Positions 21,755-30,436 of a stretch of DNA of 37,245 bases are shown in pieces. The translations under genes were made by a program, and so were the position numbers. Positions within the stretch are counted from its first letter, which is position 1. Each line of letters opens with the position of its first letter. The notes under the pieces are model-generated. The model searched no databases. It saw only the letters and a list, made by a program, of their open reading frames with translations, and was not told the origin of the DNA. The stretch is taken from IMG/VR virus record IMGVR_UViG_3300048586_000913, positions 1 through 37,245 of that record. One strand, given 5' to 3'. Source of the DNA: a virus.

Positions 21755-22315
21755 ATGTTCTTTAATGCCCCCCCGATTATTCAGGCTGGTCCCTCTCCCT
21801 TACCGACCGATGTGCTGCTGATGCGCGCCAGCTTTCTGGCCAGCACCGGCACGCTAAAACAGACCCTGACAACTGACAACGTGGCGCAGACCGTGCTGTT
21901 CAATAACGCCAGCATGCCTGATGCCGATTTGACGGTGGATCTGGTGACCGGAGAAGTGACATCCGTTAAGGACTTTGCGGGGATGGCCAGCATCAGTTGC
22001 AGCATCCTGCGTGAGAACAGTGGCGGCTCTACTACCCGCTGGGGCCTGTTTATCGAGGTGTTCAATACCGCAACCAGCGTCTGGGATAAAGTGCCCGGTT
22101 CTTTGCGGCCACTGACGCTGCCAAGCACCGATACCAATGTCGAGCGGTTTGTGGACCTCACCTTTTCGGTCAGTCTGGCGGCCGGTCAGAAGTTCAGATT
22201 CCGCCACTTCACCAATCAGGCCGGTCGTCAGGTGTCGCTGATTGCCCAGGCGGCCACCGCTACGTTGCCGAGCAGCTCGGCGGCAGTAATAAGTTTCTGG
22301 GGCATAAAGCCCTGA
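21755..22315 (+). CDS. Putative head decoration/fibre protein
   Basis: This 186-aa beta-rich protein has alternating Ser/Thr segments. RWGLFIEVFNTATSVWDKVP, then SVSLAAGQKFRFRHFTNQAG suggests a jelly-roll-like domain. A GAGGGA site precedes the ATG. It is encoded between capsid and head-completion genes, where decoration or head-fibre proteins are found in other phages. Function is inferred from position only. Confidence 0.7.
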   Translation: MFFNAPPIIQAGPSPLPTDVLLMRASFLASTGTLKQTLTTDNVAQTVLFNNASMPDADLTVDLVTGEVTSVKDFAGMASISCSILRENSGGSTTRWGLFIEVFNTATSVWDKVPGSLRPLTLPSTDTNVERFVDLTFSVSLAAGQKFRFRHFTNQAGRQVSLIAQAATATLPSSSAAVISFWGIKP

Positions 22316-22341
22316 TAAACCCCGTTTAAAGGAGCATTGAA

Positions 22342-22929
22342 ATGGCACCTCGCAAGAAACCAGAACAGACCGGTGACGACAAAAGCCCGCAGCTGGCAGC
22401 TGCAGCAGTGGTTCAAAGTGCCGAGTTGGTTCAAACGCAAGCCGAACCGTTGCAATCCGTAGCGCTGGAGCAGTCAGCCGAAGCGCAGGGGGTGGATCTG
22501 GTTGCTGAGGCTGCCAAGCAAGCTGAAATGCTGGCAGCTGAAGAGATGAGCAAAATTCAAGAAGCGCAGGCCGCCGAAGAGGCGAGACTCGCAGCAGAAG
22601 CGCAAGCCGCTGATATTGCAACGCGACTTTTCGCTGATGAGATTGGTTATCAGCGCGAACAGAATCTCGATGTTGAAGAGCATCAGCCCGACTGGCTGCT
22701 CGGCCAGTTCGACGTCAAGGCCAAGTCACCGGCCGGTTTCTGGCGCTGTGGCATCCAGTTCCTGCACTCCAGCGCGACCCGCGTCTTTGTGGTCACAGCC
22801 AAGGCCGATGTGCCGCACGACCACAGCTGCGAGATCCCGTGCTGCTACCTCACCCAGGAAGAGGCCAAGCGCGTGTATGGCGAACCCTGGCTGAAAGTGC
22901 TTATCGATAGCGAAGTGATCAAGGACTAA
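22342..22929 (+). CDS. Mu gp35 / HI1506-like protein
   Basis: This 195-aa protein has a low-complexity Ala/Glu/Gln-rich first half (about residues 15-95) that forms a long helix. The second half (RCGIQFLHSSATRVFVVTAK, then CEIPCCYLTQEEAKRVYGEP) matches the FluMu HI1506-type domain next to the capsid in Mu-like phages. AAAGGAG precedes the ATG. The role is unknown but virion-related. Confidence 0.8.
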   Translation: MAPRKKPEQTGDDKSPQLAAAAVVQSAELVQTQAEPLQSVALEQSAEAQGVDLVAEAAKQAEMLAAEEMSKIQEAQAAEEARLAAEAQAADIATRLFADEIGYQREQNLDVEEHQPDWLLGQFDVKAKSPAGFWRCGIQFLHSSATRVFVVTAKADVPHDHSCEIPCCYLTQEEAKRVYGEPWLKVLIDSEVIKD

Positions 22930-22932
22930 GCC

Positions 22933-23367
22933 ATGGCCATCTACGCGACGAAACAGGATCTGGAAGACCGCGACGGGAGCATGCTCTACAACTTCGCGCT
23001 CGACCGCAGCACCGACACCCTGAACGATGTCTGGATTGATGAGGCACTGGCTACCGCCGATGACGAAATCAACGGCTACCTGTCTCGTCGCTTTGTGCTG
23101 CCGCTGCCGACCGTGCCTGACCTGCTCAAGCGTCAGGCTATCGTCATCGGCTTCTATTGGCTGGGTGATCGGGATAACCAGGTCACCAAGCTGCTGCAGG
23201 AACGTTACGACAGAGCCATCGCCAAGGTGAAAGAGATAGCGGCTGGCAAGGTTGATCTGGGCCTGCCCACCCCTGACATGCCGCCAGAGGGTAGCGTCGG
23301 CAAGGTGGAGCTGGTGCAGGACAACGAGCGCCTGTTCACCCGTAACAGCCTGAAAGGCGTGCTCTGA
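22933..23367 (+). CDS. Head completion/connector protein (Mu gp36-like, DUF1320)
   Basis: This 144-aa protein is a clear DUF1320 member: YATKQDLEDRDGSMLYNFAL, then VWIDEALATADDEINGYLSR and LKRQAIVIGFYWLG. Such proteins attach beneath the portal as head-tail connectors. Its stop shares a base with the next start (TGATG). Confidence 0.9.
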   Translation: MAIYATKQDLEDRDGSMLYNFALDRSTDTLNDVWIDEALATADDEINGYLSRRFVLPLPTVPDLLKRQAIVIGFYWLGDRDNQVTKLLQERYDRAIAKVKEIAAGKVDLGLPTPDMPPEGSVGKVELVQDNERLFTRNSLKGVL

Positions 23368-23924
23368 TGGCGATCTCGGTTGAGGTCTCGACCCGAGGCG
23401 AAGAGCTGGCGCGTTATCAGCGCCTGCTCGATACCCTGGGCCGCAACGACTACAAGGCCGAGCTGCTCGAAAGCATCGGCGCCGTGGTTGAAAGCCAGAC
23501 CCGCCGCCGCATCAGCGACGAGAAGACAGCGCCGGATGGTACGCCCTGGGCGCCCTGGTCTGCTGCCTATGGCAAGACCCGCCACGGCAACCATAGCCTG
23601 CTGCAGGGTGATGGTGATCTGCTCGACAGCATCGAGTACCAGGTGCAGCGCAACCAGGTGCGTGTTGGCTCTGCCTTGGCCTATGCCGGTGTGCATCAGG
23701 ATGGATTTAGCGGGTCAGTGCAGGTGCCTGCCCACGTTCGCCGCATCAGTCAGGCGTTCGGCAAGGCGCTCAAGTTCCCGGTCTATCAGTCGGTCGGCAG
23801 CTTTACCAGGATGATGGAGATCCCACAGCGCGAATATCTGGGCCTCTCCAGCGACAACCAGACCGAGTTGCTCGCCGTGATTGGCGACTTCTGGCAAGAC
23901 GTGATGAAGGAGGCAGGCCTATGA
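23367..23924 (+). CDS. G: Virion morphogenesis protein (Mu G-like)
   Basis: This 185-aa protein belongs to the phage virion morphogenesis family. It contains TRRRISDEKTAPDGTPWAPW, then HSLLQGDGDLLDSIEYQ and IPQREYLGLSSDN. In Mu, the G gene is next to F; here it lies between gp36 and gp37, an order also known from other Mu-like phages. It takes part in head-tail joining. Confidence 0.9.
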   Translation: MAISVEVSTRGEELARYQRLLDTLGRNDYKAELLESIGAVVESQTRRRISDEKTAPDGTPWAPWSAAYGKTRHGNHSLLQGDGDLLDSIEYQVQRNQVRVGSALAYAGVHQDGFSGSVQVPAHVRRISQAFGKALKFPVYQSVGSFTRMMEIPQREYLGLSSDNQTELLAVIGDFWQDVMKEAGL

Positions 23925-24535
23925 GCCGCCCGGATTTTGGCACCATCGGCAGCACTGTCAGCGCCTGCGAAGGGGTGGTGCAGTATCTCAAACCTTATCT
24001 GGAGGCCGCAGGCCCCGGCGCGGATCTGGTGATTGACCGGGTGCAAACCGTCGAGCGCCATATCGGTCGCTTCAACGAACCGGACGATATCAAGCGCTGG
24101 ATGAGTGGCAAGGATGGCGGCGTCCGCATCGCCGCGATGAGGGTGGTATCGATGCGCCGCGAAGGCAACCTTATCGGCACCATCGAGTTCTCGGCCTTTG
24201 TGTTCTGTGCTGACCAGTACGGCTATGCCAAAGACCAGCGGGCTGAAGTGATCGCCGGTCGTCTGGCTACGGCTCTGATGCTGACCGGCGGCTGGCGGGG
24301 CACCGGTGCCAGCAAGGCCCCCGAAGGGGTGCGGATGGATAACCTCTACACCACCGGCATCGACGAGCTGGGGCTGGCCATCTGGTCGGTGACGTGGCGC
24401 CAAGACTGGCCGCTCGATAACCCCATCGACCCAGCCACCCTGGACGACTTCTTGCGCATGAACTGGCGCGCTGAGCAGGGTGATGGCGCCCCGGTATGTG
24501 AGGCAGATATCACCCTGCCTGGACCCACTCCATAA
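23921..24535 (+). CDS. Mu gp37-like protein (DUF1834)
   Basis: This 204-aa protein is a DUF1834 member and tail-terminator candidate. Typical stretches are PGADLVIDRVQTVERHIGRF and TIEFSAFVFCADQYG, with a C-terminal WRQDWPLDN. It has GGAGG before the ATG and a 4-nt overlap with G. The role as tail-tube terminator follows from position between connector and sheath genes. Confidence 0.85.
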   Translation: MSRPDFGTIGSTVSACEGVVQYLKPYLEAAGPGADLVIDRVQTVERHIGRFNEPDDIKRWMSGKDGGVRIAAMRVVSMRREGNLIGTIEFSAFVFCADQYGYAKDQRAEVIAGRLATALMLTGGWRGTGASKAPEGVRMDNLYTTGIDELGLAIWSVTWRQDWPLDNPIDPATLDDFLRMNWRAEQGDGAPVCEADITLPGPTP

Positions 24536-24555
24536 GACACGCCATAGGAGCAACC

Positions 24556-24735
24556 GTGGAACTGTATCTGAAACCGAAAGAGGGGCTGACTATCCGCAAG
24601 CCGGATGGCAGCAAGCTGGCTGCAGAGGGTGAACGGGTACCGCGCACCAGCTTCTGGCTAAAGCGGCTCGCCGATGGCGATGTCGTTAATGTGAAACCGG
24701 CCGCCAAGGCCACCAACAAGAAAGTGGAGAAGTGA
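24556..24735 (+). CDS. Mu gp38-like protein (DUF2635)
   Basis: This 59-aa protein starts with GTG behind TAGGAG. ELYLKPKEGLTIRKPDGSKL and VPRTSFWLKRLADGDV are typical of DUF2635, the small protein just before the tail sheath in Mu-like phages. It ends 2 nt before the sheath start. Confidence 0.85.
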   Translation: MELYLKPKEGLTIRKPDGSKLAAEGERVPRTSFWLKRLADGDVVNVKPAAKATNKKVEK

Positions 24736-24737
24736 CC

Positions 24738-26228
24738 ATGGCTCTCGGAACTATCCCTAATGACGTGCGCGTGCCGCTCGTCTACATCGAGATCGACAAC
24801 TCGCAGGCCCTGAGCGGCAATATCGCCCAGGATCAGAACGTGCTGTTGTTCGGTCAGATGATCACTACTGGCGCCGATGCCGGCACTGCCGCCCCACTGA
24901 CGGTCACCGAAGTGCCGGTGAGTGATTCGGCCATCGATAGCCTGTTCGGCGTTGGCTCCATGATGGCGCTGGCTGCCAAGCGCTATCGCAAGGCCAACGG
25001 CTACACCCGCACCTTTGCGCTGGCCTGTGCCGACATCACAGCCGGTTCTGCTGCCGCTGGCTCGTTCACCTTTGGCGGACCTGCTGCCGTGGCGGGCACC
25101 ATCTCGCTGCTGATTGCCGGGCAAACCGTGCAGGTCGGTGTGGTCGCCGCAGCAACCGCTGCCACTATCGCCACCAACACCGTGGCCGCTATCAATGCCG
25201 TCAAGAATCTGCCGGTCACCGCTGCCGTGGATGGCACCGATACCGCCAAGGTCAATATCACTGCCAAATGGAAGGGCCTGACCGGCAACGATATCGACTT
25301 GCGTTACAACTACTACGCGGGCGAGCAGCTGCCGAATGGGGTGACCGTTACCACCGTAGCGATGACCGACGGCGCCGGTGCCCCCGACATGGCCGCGCTG
25401 ATCGCCGCGATGCCGGATGAGTGGTACAACCACATCATGATGCCGTTCAGCGACACCGCCAGCCTCAACACCCTGCGTGACGAGCTGCTCGAACGTTGGG
25501 GGCCGCTCAAGATGAGCGAGGCCATCGCCTATACCGCCTTCCGTGGTACCTATGGCGAGACCATCACCTTTGGCGAAGGTCGCAACGACTTCCTGCTCTC
25601 CTGCATGGCGACCAGCAAATCCCCGAGCCCCAGCTGGGAGTTCGCGGCCAGCTATTGCGGCATCGCGGCCTATCACCTGGCTATCGACCCGTCCCGGCCG
25701 CTGCAGACGTTGGTAATGCCCGGCATCCTGGCGCCGGCCAAGGCAGACCGCTTCGCGTTCGACGAGCGCAACAACCTGCTGAAATCCGGTATTGCGACGC
25801 ACCAGATCCAGCCCGGCGACGTGGTGGCCATTGAGCGTGAAGTCTCGATGTACCAGGAGAACGCCTTCGGCGACCCGGATCCCTCTTACCTGGACATCAC
25901 TACCCCGGCCACCCTGGGCAAGATGCGCTATGACGTGAAAGTGATGGTGACCAATCGCTACCCGCGTCACAAGCTTGCCGATGACAACGTGCTGTCGTTG
26001 ATTGACCCGGCACAGCCGATAGTGACGCCCAAGCTGATGGAGCAGGCGATTCTGGAAGTGGCGCTTGGCTGGGTGACCAGCGGCCTGATGGAAAACTTCG
26101 ATCTGTTCAAAGAGACGCTCAACGTCTACCGCGACACCGCCGATCGCAACCGCCTTAACTGCGTGTGCCACCCGGATGTCGTCAACCAGCTGCGCGTCTT
26201 CGCAGCCCTGATCCAATTCAAACTGTAA
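24738..26228 (+). CDS. L: Contractile tail sheath protein (Mu L-like, gp39)
   Basis: This 496-aa sheath subunit has N-terminal DVRVPLVYIEIDNSQALSG and central EWYNHIMMPFSDTASL and FVA/ATSKSPSP-type elements. The C-terminal YDVKVMVTNRYPRHKLADD and the DLFKETLNVYRD region match the Mu family, whose C-terminal domain is the part conserved in contractile sheaths. The ATG lies behind GGAG. It shows that the virion is a myovirus. Confidence 0.95.
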   Translation: MALGTIPNDVRVPLVYIEIDNSQALSGNIAQDQNVLLFGQMITTGADAGTAAPLTVTEVPVSDSAIDSLFGVGSMMALAAKRYRKANGYTRTFALACADITAGSAAAGSFTFGGPAAVAGTISLLIAGQTVQVGVVAAATAATIATNTVAAINAVKNLPVTAAVDGTDTAKVNITAKWKGLTGNDIDLRYNYYAGEQLPNGVTVTTVAMTDGAGAPDMAALIAAMPDEWYNHIMMPFSDTASLNTLRDELLERWGPLKMSEAIAYTAFRGTYGETITFGEGRNDFLLSCMATSKSPSPSWEFAASYCGIAAYHLAIDPSRPLQTLVMPGILAPAKADRFAFDERNNLLKSGIATHQIQPGDVVAIEREVSMYQENAFGDPDPSYLDITTPATLGKMRYDVKVMVTNRYPRHKLADDNVLSLIDPAQPIVTPKLMEQAILEVALGWVTSGLMENFDLFKETLNVYRDTADRNRLNCVCHPDVVNQLRVFAALIQFKL

Positions 26229-26238
26229 GGAGAACCCC

Positions 26239-26595
26239 ATGGGAATGATCCTGGGTGAAGTGACCATTCGCGCGAATGGCAAGCAGTTCAAGACCAAGGG
26301 CGGTGCGGTGCTTAATCCGGGTGGCTTCACCCGTACCCAGCACAATGGCCCCGGCCGGTCATGGGGAAAAAGCCGCAAGTATGTGGGCCCCAGTATCGAA
26401 TTCGTTGTCGCTGCTGATGAAGATGTCGATGTCATGGAGATTAACGCCCTGGAAAGCGCCACCCTGACGTGGGAAGGCGATAACGGTGTGAGCTACATGA
26501 TGACCAAGGCCAGCACCAACGAACCGGCTACCCTGCGAGAAGAGTCTGGCGATATCGCGGCCACCTTCTTCGGCGACAAAGTAGTGAGGATCTGA
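26239..26595 (+). CDS. M: Tail tube protein (Mu M-like, gp40)
   Basis: This 118-aa protein has GEVTIRANGKQFKTKGGAVL and YMMTKASTNEPATLREESGD, typical of the Mu tail tube family. It forms the inner tube inside the sheath. AAGGAG precedes the ATG, 10 nt after the sheath stop. Confidence 0.92.
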   Translation: MGMILGEVTIRANGKQFKTKGGAVLNPGGFTRTQHNGPGRSWGKSRKYVGPSIEFVVAADEDVDVMEINALESATLTWEGDNGVSYMMTKASTNEPATLREESGDIAATFFGDKVVRI

Positions 26596-26597
26596 CC

Positions 26598-26969
26598 ATG
26601 GCCGTGATGACCTTCGAACTGGAACACGGGCTGAAGGCGGAAGGGAGCGACGGTGAGTCGCTCCTTTATCGTGAAGTCGGCCTGCGCGAATTGACCACCG
26701 CCGATCTGATTAAAGCCCAGCTCGATGCTGAAAAAGTAGTGGTGCAAAACGGCAAGGCGGTTGCTTATACCAGTGACGTGGTATACGGCCTTAATTTGCT
26801 CTGTCGTCAGGTTGCCTATATCGGAGAAATACAAGGCCCACTCAACATCAAGATGCTGGAAAAACTCCATGTCGATGATTTCAGTATGCTGCAAGCCAAG
26901 GCAAATCAATTGGATGGTGCTTTGATGGAGGCATTGGCAGAACGGGGGCGATCTAATACAGCTGGTTGA
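26598..26969 (+). CDS. Tail assembly chaperone, short form (Mu gp41-like)
   Basis: This 123-aa protein is the frame-0 product. GLRELTTADLIKAQLDAEKV, then VVYGLNLLCRQVAYIG matches the FluMu gp41 family. Near its end, codons CGG GGG (26943-26948) form a slippery run, and a second reading frame continues to 27096 (see the frameshift entry). The pair lies just before the tape measure gene, as in most long-tailed phages. Confidence 0.9.
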   Translation: MAVMTFELEHGLKAEGSDGESLLYREVGLRELTTADLIKAQLDAEKVVVQNGKAVAYTSDVVYGLNLLCRQVAYIGEIQGPLNIKMLEKLHVDDFSMLQAKANQLDGALMEALAERGRSNTAG

Positions 26970-27096
26970 TGGTGCAATGGGGTTGATGTTTGCCATGAGC
27001 AAATACATTCCTACATCCGAGCTGGAAAACTTACCATTGCGCCATCTGTTTATTCGCTTCGATAAATTAAAGCAGGCGCTGACGCCGAAGAAGTAA
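26598..27096 (+). CDS. Tail assembly chaperone, -2 frameshift fusion
   Basis: Slipping back two bases on CGG GGG (26943-26948) makes the next codons GGC GAT CTA from 26947 and opens 49 codons to the TAA at 27094-27096. The product is about 166 aa with a tail of GDLIQLVDGAMGLMFAMSKY, then LPLRHLFIRFDKLKQALTP. That tail has no start codon of its own with a ribosome site. A -2 shift is described for the Mu counterpart; a +1 shift would reach the same frame but lacks a known signal. Confidence 0.75.
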
Positions 27097-27107
27097 AAGG
27101 AAATATC

Positions 27108-29018
27108 ATGGCCAAGCAACTTGTCACCGATATCGTTATTAACCTCGCTGGCAACTTGGCCAATAAAGCGCGGCAATATGGTCAGAGCATGAATCAGTTC
27201 GCCGCCAATAATCAGCGCGCCATGAGTATGCTCAAGATGTCAGCCTCTGCTGCGGGGCGTGGCATCGATTCCCTGGGTAATCGCTATGTGGCATTGGGGG
27301 CTGCTGTCGTCGGTGGCTCAGCGGTGCGTGGGTTCTCGCAGCTGGACAGGCGGATCTCTCGCATCGCCATCGCTGCCGAGATAAGCCGCGAGAAGTCGGC
27401 AGAGCTGTATGACGAAATCCAGCGGGTATCCAACCTCAAGGGCATTCGCATTGACCCTGCCGAAGCGACATCCGCTATCGAAGAGATCCTGACCAAGACC
27501 GGTGATCTCGAATACGCCATCGCCAACCTGCCCAATATTGCCGCCGTGATCCAGGCCACTGGTGCAGGTGGCCTTGAGGTCGGTGGTATCTTCACCGAAT
27601 TTAAGAAGCTTGGCATTGATACTCAAAAAGCCGCAATGCAGGCGATTGATACCCTTAATATCCAAGGTAAGTCTGGTGCATTCACCCTGCCTGGTTTGGC
27701 TAAGGAGGGGCCTCGCTTGTTTGCTGCTTATGCGGCAACAGGGCGGAAGGGGGCCGAAGCGGTAAATGAGATGGGGGCCGCACTGCAAAATATCAGGCGG
27801 GCGGTAGGATCTGACGCTGAAGCTGCCACTGTATTTGAGGCATTGTTGCGTGATCTAACTCGCCCTCAGACAGTTCAGGCACTCAATCAACTTAGCAAAG
27901 GGAAAATTAACGTTTTCGATCCTGAGCAACTCAAGCAAGGGAAAGAGGTAATGATGAGTTTGCCTGAGTTGATGTCTCAAATTGTTATTCAGTCAAAAGG
28001 CTTGTCTAAAAATATTGCGATGCTCAATTTGTCAGATGAAGCCATTCGGGGTTTCAAACTTCTGAAATCAGAGTTCATGGATACTGGTGATATAAAGGCA
28101 TTCGATCAGTTTCTTCAGATGTCAGGAGATGGCAGTACCACGCTGGATGATGCAGCCGTGGCGGCCAATGACTTTGCCGCCAGCCTGCAATTAGTCAGCA
28201 ACAGCTGGAACCAGTTTTCCAACCAGCAGTTAGCCGGTCCCGTGGCCGAGCTGGCTGACGCCATCAACAGCCTGGAACCGGATGCCGTGCAGAACTGGCT
28301 GGAGACGGGCAAGAACATCGCCCTGGTGGTGGGTGGTCTGGTTGCCGTCAAGAAGGGGGTGGATGCGGTGCGCTGGACCAAGGGCGTCTGGGATGCAGCC
28401 AAGCCGGGCAAGGGGGGTGCAGGCGGCATGGGCGGAGCTATGGCCGATCTCGGCGCGACCCCTGTTTATGTAGTCAACATGCCGGGCGGGGGAATGGGCG
28501 GCGGTGCGGATCTGCCGGGTGGCGGGAGCGGTGGCGGTAAGGGTGGGAAGTTCAAACGGTTCGCCAAAGCGGCACCAGCGCTGGCTGGCGGGGTTGCATT
28601 TACCTTGCTCTATGCGGCCAGCGAATCGGAAGAGGCGAAACGGCTGAAAGCCGAATCGGATAAGGCGCAAGAGGCCAGAGCAACGCTGCCAACTGCCCCG
28701 ATGGTCAGCAACAAAGACGCATATGCCCAAATGGCAAAGGCCCGGCTTACCCCGGTGATCGAGCCATCAAAGCCCGCTCCTGGTATCGATGGTCGCCCGG
28801 TCTTTGCTGACTCCCTCAACTCGACAGATATTGCTGGCGGGATGGCTAATATCCTAGCTGATTTTGGATCTCTGCTCCCACCAACACCGCTCAAACCGCA
28901 GCAGTTTGAGGGTTCGCTCGATATCAAGGTCAGCGATGACCGTGTCACCGTCCGTGCCCGCGACGCGGCCCCTGGCTTTCAGGTGCGCGTGGATAACGGC
29001 CCTTCACTGATGTCTTAA
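27108..29018 (+). CDS. Tail tape measure protein (Mu gp42-like)
   Basis: This 636-aa protein sets tail length. The N-terminal two-thirds carry the TP901-1-type core (SREKSAELYDEIQRVSNLKG, then EEILTKTGDLEYAIANLPNI). A Gly-rich linker follows (about residues 440-485, MPGGGMGGGADLPGGGSGGG), then a hydrophobic stretch (ALAGGVAFTLLYAA) and a polar C-terminal tail. The middle part (about 27600-28140) is AT-richer than its flanks. AAAAGGA precedes the ATG. Confidence 0.92.
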   Translation: MAKQLVTDIVINLAGNLANKARQYGQSMNQFAANNQRAMSMLKMSASAAGRGIDSLGNRYVALGAAVVGGSAVRGFSQLDRRISRIAIAAEISREKSAELYDEIQRVSNLKGIRIDPAEATSAIEEILTKTGDLEYAIANLPNIAAVIQATGAGGLEVGGIFTEFKKLGIDTQKAAMQAIDTLNIQGKSGAFTLPGLAKEGPRLFAAYAATGRKGAEAVNEMGAALQNIRRAVGSDAEAATVFEALLRDLTRPQTVQALNQLSKGKINVFDPEQLKQGKEVMMSLPELMSQIVIQSKGLSKNIAMLNLSDEAIRGFKLLKSEFMDTGDIKAFDQFLQMSGDGSTTLDDAAVAANDFAASLQLVSNSWNQFSNQQLAGPVAELADAINSLEPDAVQNWLETGKNIALVVGGLVAVKKGVDAVRWTKGVWDAAKPGKGGAGGMGGAMADLGATPVYVVNMPGGGMGGGADLPGGGSGGGKGGKFKRFAKAAPALAGGVAFTLLYAASESEEAKRLKAESDKAQEARATLPTAPMVSNKDAYAQMAKARLTPVIEPSKPAPGIDGRPVFADSLNSTDIAGGMANILADFGSLLPPTPLKPQQFEGSLDIKVSDDRVTVRARDAAPGFQVRVDNGPSLMS

Positions 29019-29029
29019 GGAGGGTTTGA

Positions 29030-30436
29030 ATGAGCTTTGAAGAGCGTTTGACCGCCTCGGTACGTGGCGTTGAATTCCTGCTTAATACGGTGGATGGCAA
29101 GGGTGGTCGCCGTGCCATCCCCCGCGAATACCCCAAGCGCGAAAGCGGCTGGACCGAAGACAACGGTGCGATCCTCACAAACGAGCAGATCACCGGCAAG
29201 CTGGTCGGCAAAGACTATCTGGCCCAGCTGCGCAGCCTGCTGGATGCCCTGAATCAGCCTGGCACTGGCGAGATGATCCACCCGTGGTGGGGCGTACGCA
29301 CTGTGCAGGTTGGCGAAGTTAGCCACCGCCTGGATAACGAAGAAGACGGGGTGGCTTATGTCACCTTCACCGTTTGGGAAGCCGGTACCAGGTTGTTTCC
29401 CTCTGCTGCCATCGATACTGCCGCTACCCTGGGTAATGCCGCCGGTCTGGCGCAGGGTGCCAGCGAGCAATCATTCCTAGACTCCTTCATCACTGGCATC
29501 GACAACATGGGCGTGATGGTCGATACCTTCCTTGACGATTTGGACGAGTTGACCCGAGGTCTGCCATCCCTGCCTGACCAGTTTCGCGAGTGGACCAATC
29601 GCCTGATGCGCACAAAGGATAGCGTCGGGGCATTGCTAGCCTATCCTGGCGAGCTGGCCCGCGAAGTGACTGGTATTGTGGAGGATGTGAAAGGTGTTGT
29701 GACGGATCCGATCCGTGCGCTCTCGGTCTATGACCAAGTGAGCCGTCGCTGGGAAGGAATGCGTGCCGAGCTGGCTATTACCGGTGGCCTGCCGACCAGC
29801 ATCAACAGTAATGTGACCACCGGCCGCGCCTCATCAGTGCCGACTATCGATACCCCTACTGAGCTTAATGCCGCGCTCGATAACGGCAAGGCCTTCACCG
29901 CGCTGATTGACCGTGCGACCGCCACGGCGGCCGCCAGTGCCATTGCCAGTGCCGATCTGGGAACTACCCGCGACTTTACTGCAGCCCAAAGTGGCTCTGT
30001 CACTATTGGCCAGTCACTGACCGGAGATCAGGCCAACAACCAGCTCAGCCGCCCGGTGATCATGGATGGGGTAGTGGGGGCGGGCCGCAATCTGCTGCTG
30101 ACCGCCGATGATCTGGAACAAATGGCAAATCACTGGGCCAATCGGCTGGCAGAACTGGCCGTGGATGCGGTAGAGGCCGAACAGAGCGATGCGTGGCGGG
30201 CCCTGCGCGATCTGCGCCTTGCCCTGCTCAATGACAGCCGAGAACGGGGTGCCAAGCTACCACGGCGCCGTCAGATCACCTTGACTACCACCACGGCCTC
30301 GGCGCTGCTGGCGTGGCAGCAATACGGCAATGCCGAGTACCGCGATCGGCTAGTGATGGGCAACAAGCTGCGCGACCCGGCTTTCATTACCCCGAGCACC
30401 GACATTCAGGTTGTGGATGAGGTGACAAATGGCTGA
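29030..30436 (+). CDS. N: DNA circularisation/baseplate protein (Mu N-like, gp43)
   Basis: This 468-aa protein has the Mu N-type N-terminal domain (FEERLTASVRGVEFLLNTVD, then GGRRAIPREYPKRESGW) and a C-terminal half that is mainly helical. It lies between tape measure and hub. The name circularisation comes from a related family; in Mu-like virions it acts at the tail tip. AAGGAGG precedes the ATG, and it overlaps gp44 by 8 nt. Confidence 0.9.
   Translation: MSFEERLTASVRGVEFLLNTVDGKGGRRAIPREYPKRESGWTEDNGAILTNEQITGKLVGKDYLAQLRSLLDALNQPGTGEMIHPWWGVRTVQVGEVSHRLDNEEDGVAYVTFTVWEAGTRLFPSAAIDTAATLGNAAGLAQGASEQSFLDSFITGIDNMGVMVDTFLDDLDELTRGLPSLPDQFREWTNRLMRTKDSVGALLAYPGELAREVTGIVEDVKGVVTDPIRALSVYDQVSRRWEGMRAELAITGGLPTSINSNVTTGRASSVPTIDTPTELNAALDNGKAFTALIDRATATAAASAIASADLGTTRDFTAAQSGSVTIGQSLTGDQANNQLSRPVIMDGVVGAGRNLLLTADDLEQMANHWANRLAELAVDAVEAEQSDAWRALRDLRLALLNDSRERGAKLPRRRQITLTTTTASALLAWQQYGNAEYRDRLVMGNKLRDPAFITPSTDIQVVDEVTNG

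Noticed and set aside
24510-26462. 650-codon minus-strand frame opposite the sheath gene.
   Set aside because: His/Gly/Arg-rich composition is typical of an antisense shadow; the sheath reading is clear.
30249-30290. CCGTCAG near the end of gp43 as a third Mor site (Mu P_P position).
   Set aside because: Only the CCGTC core matches and no -10 box is placed suitably.
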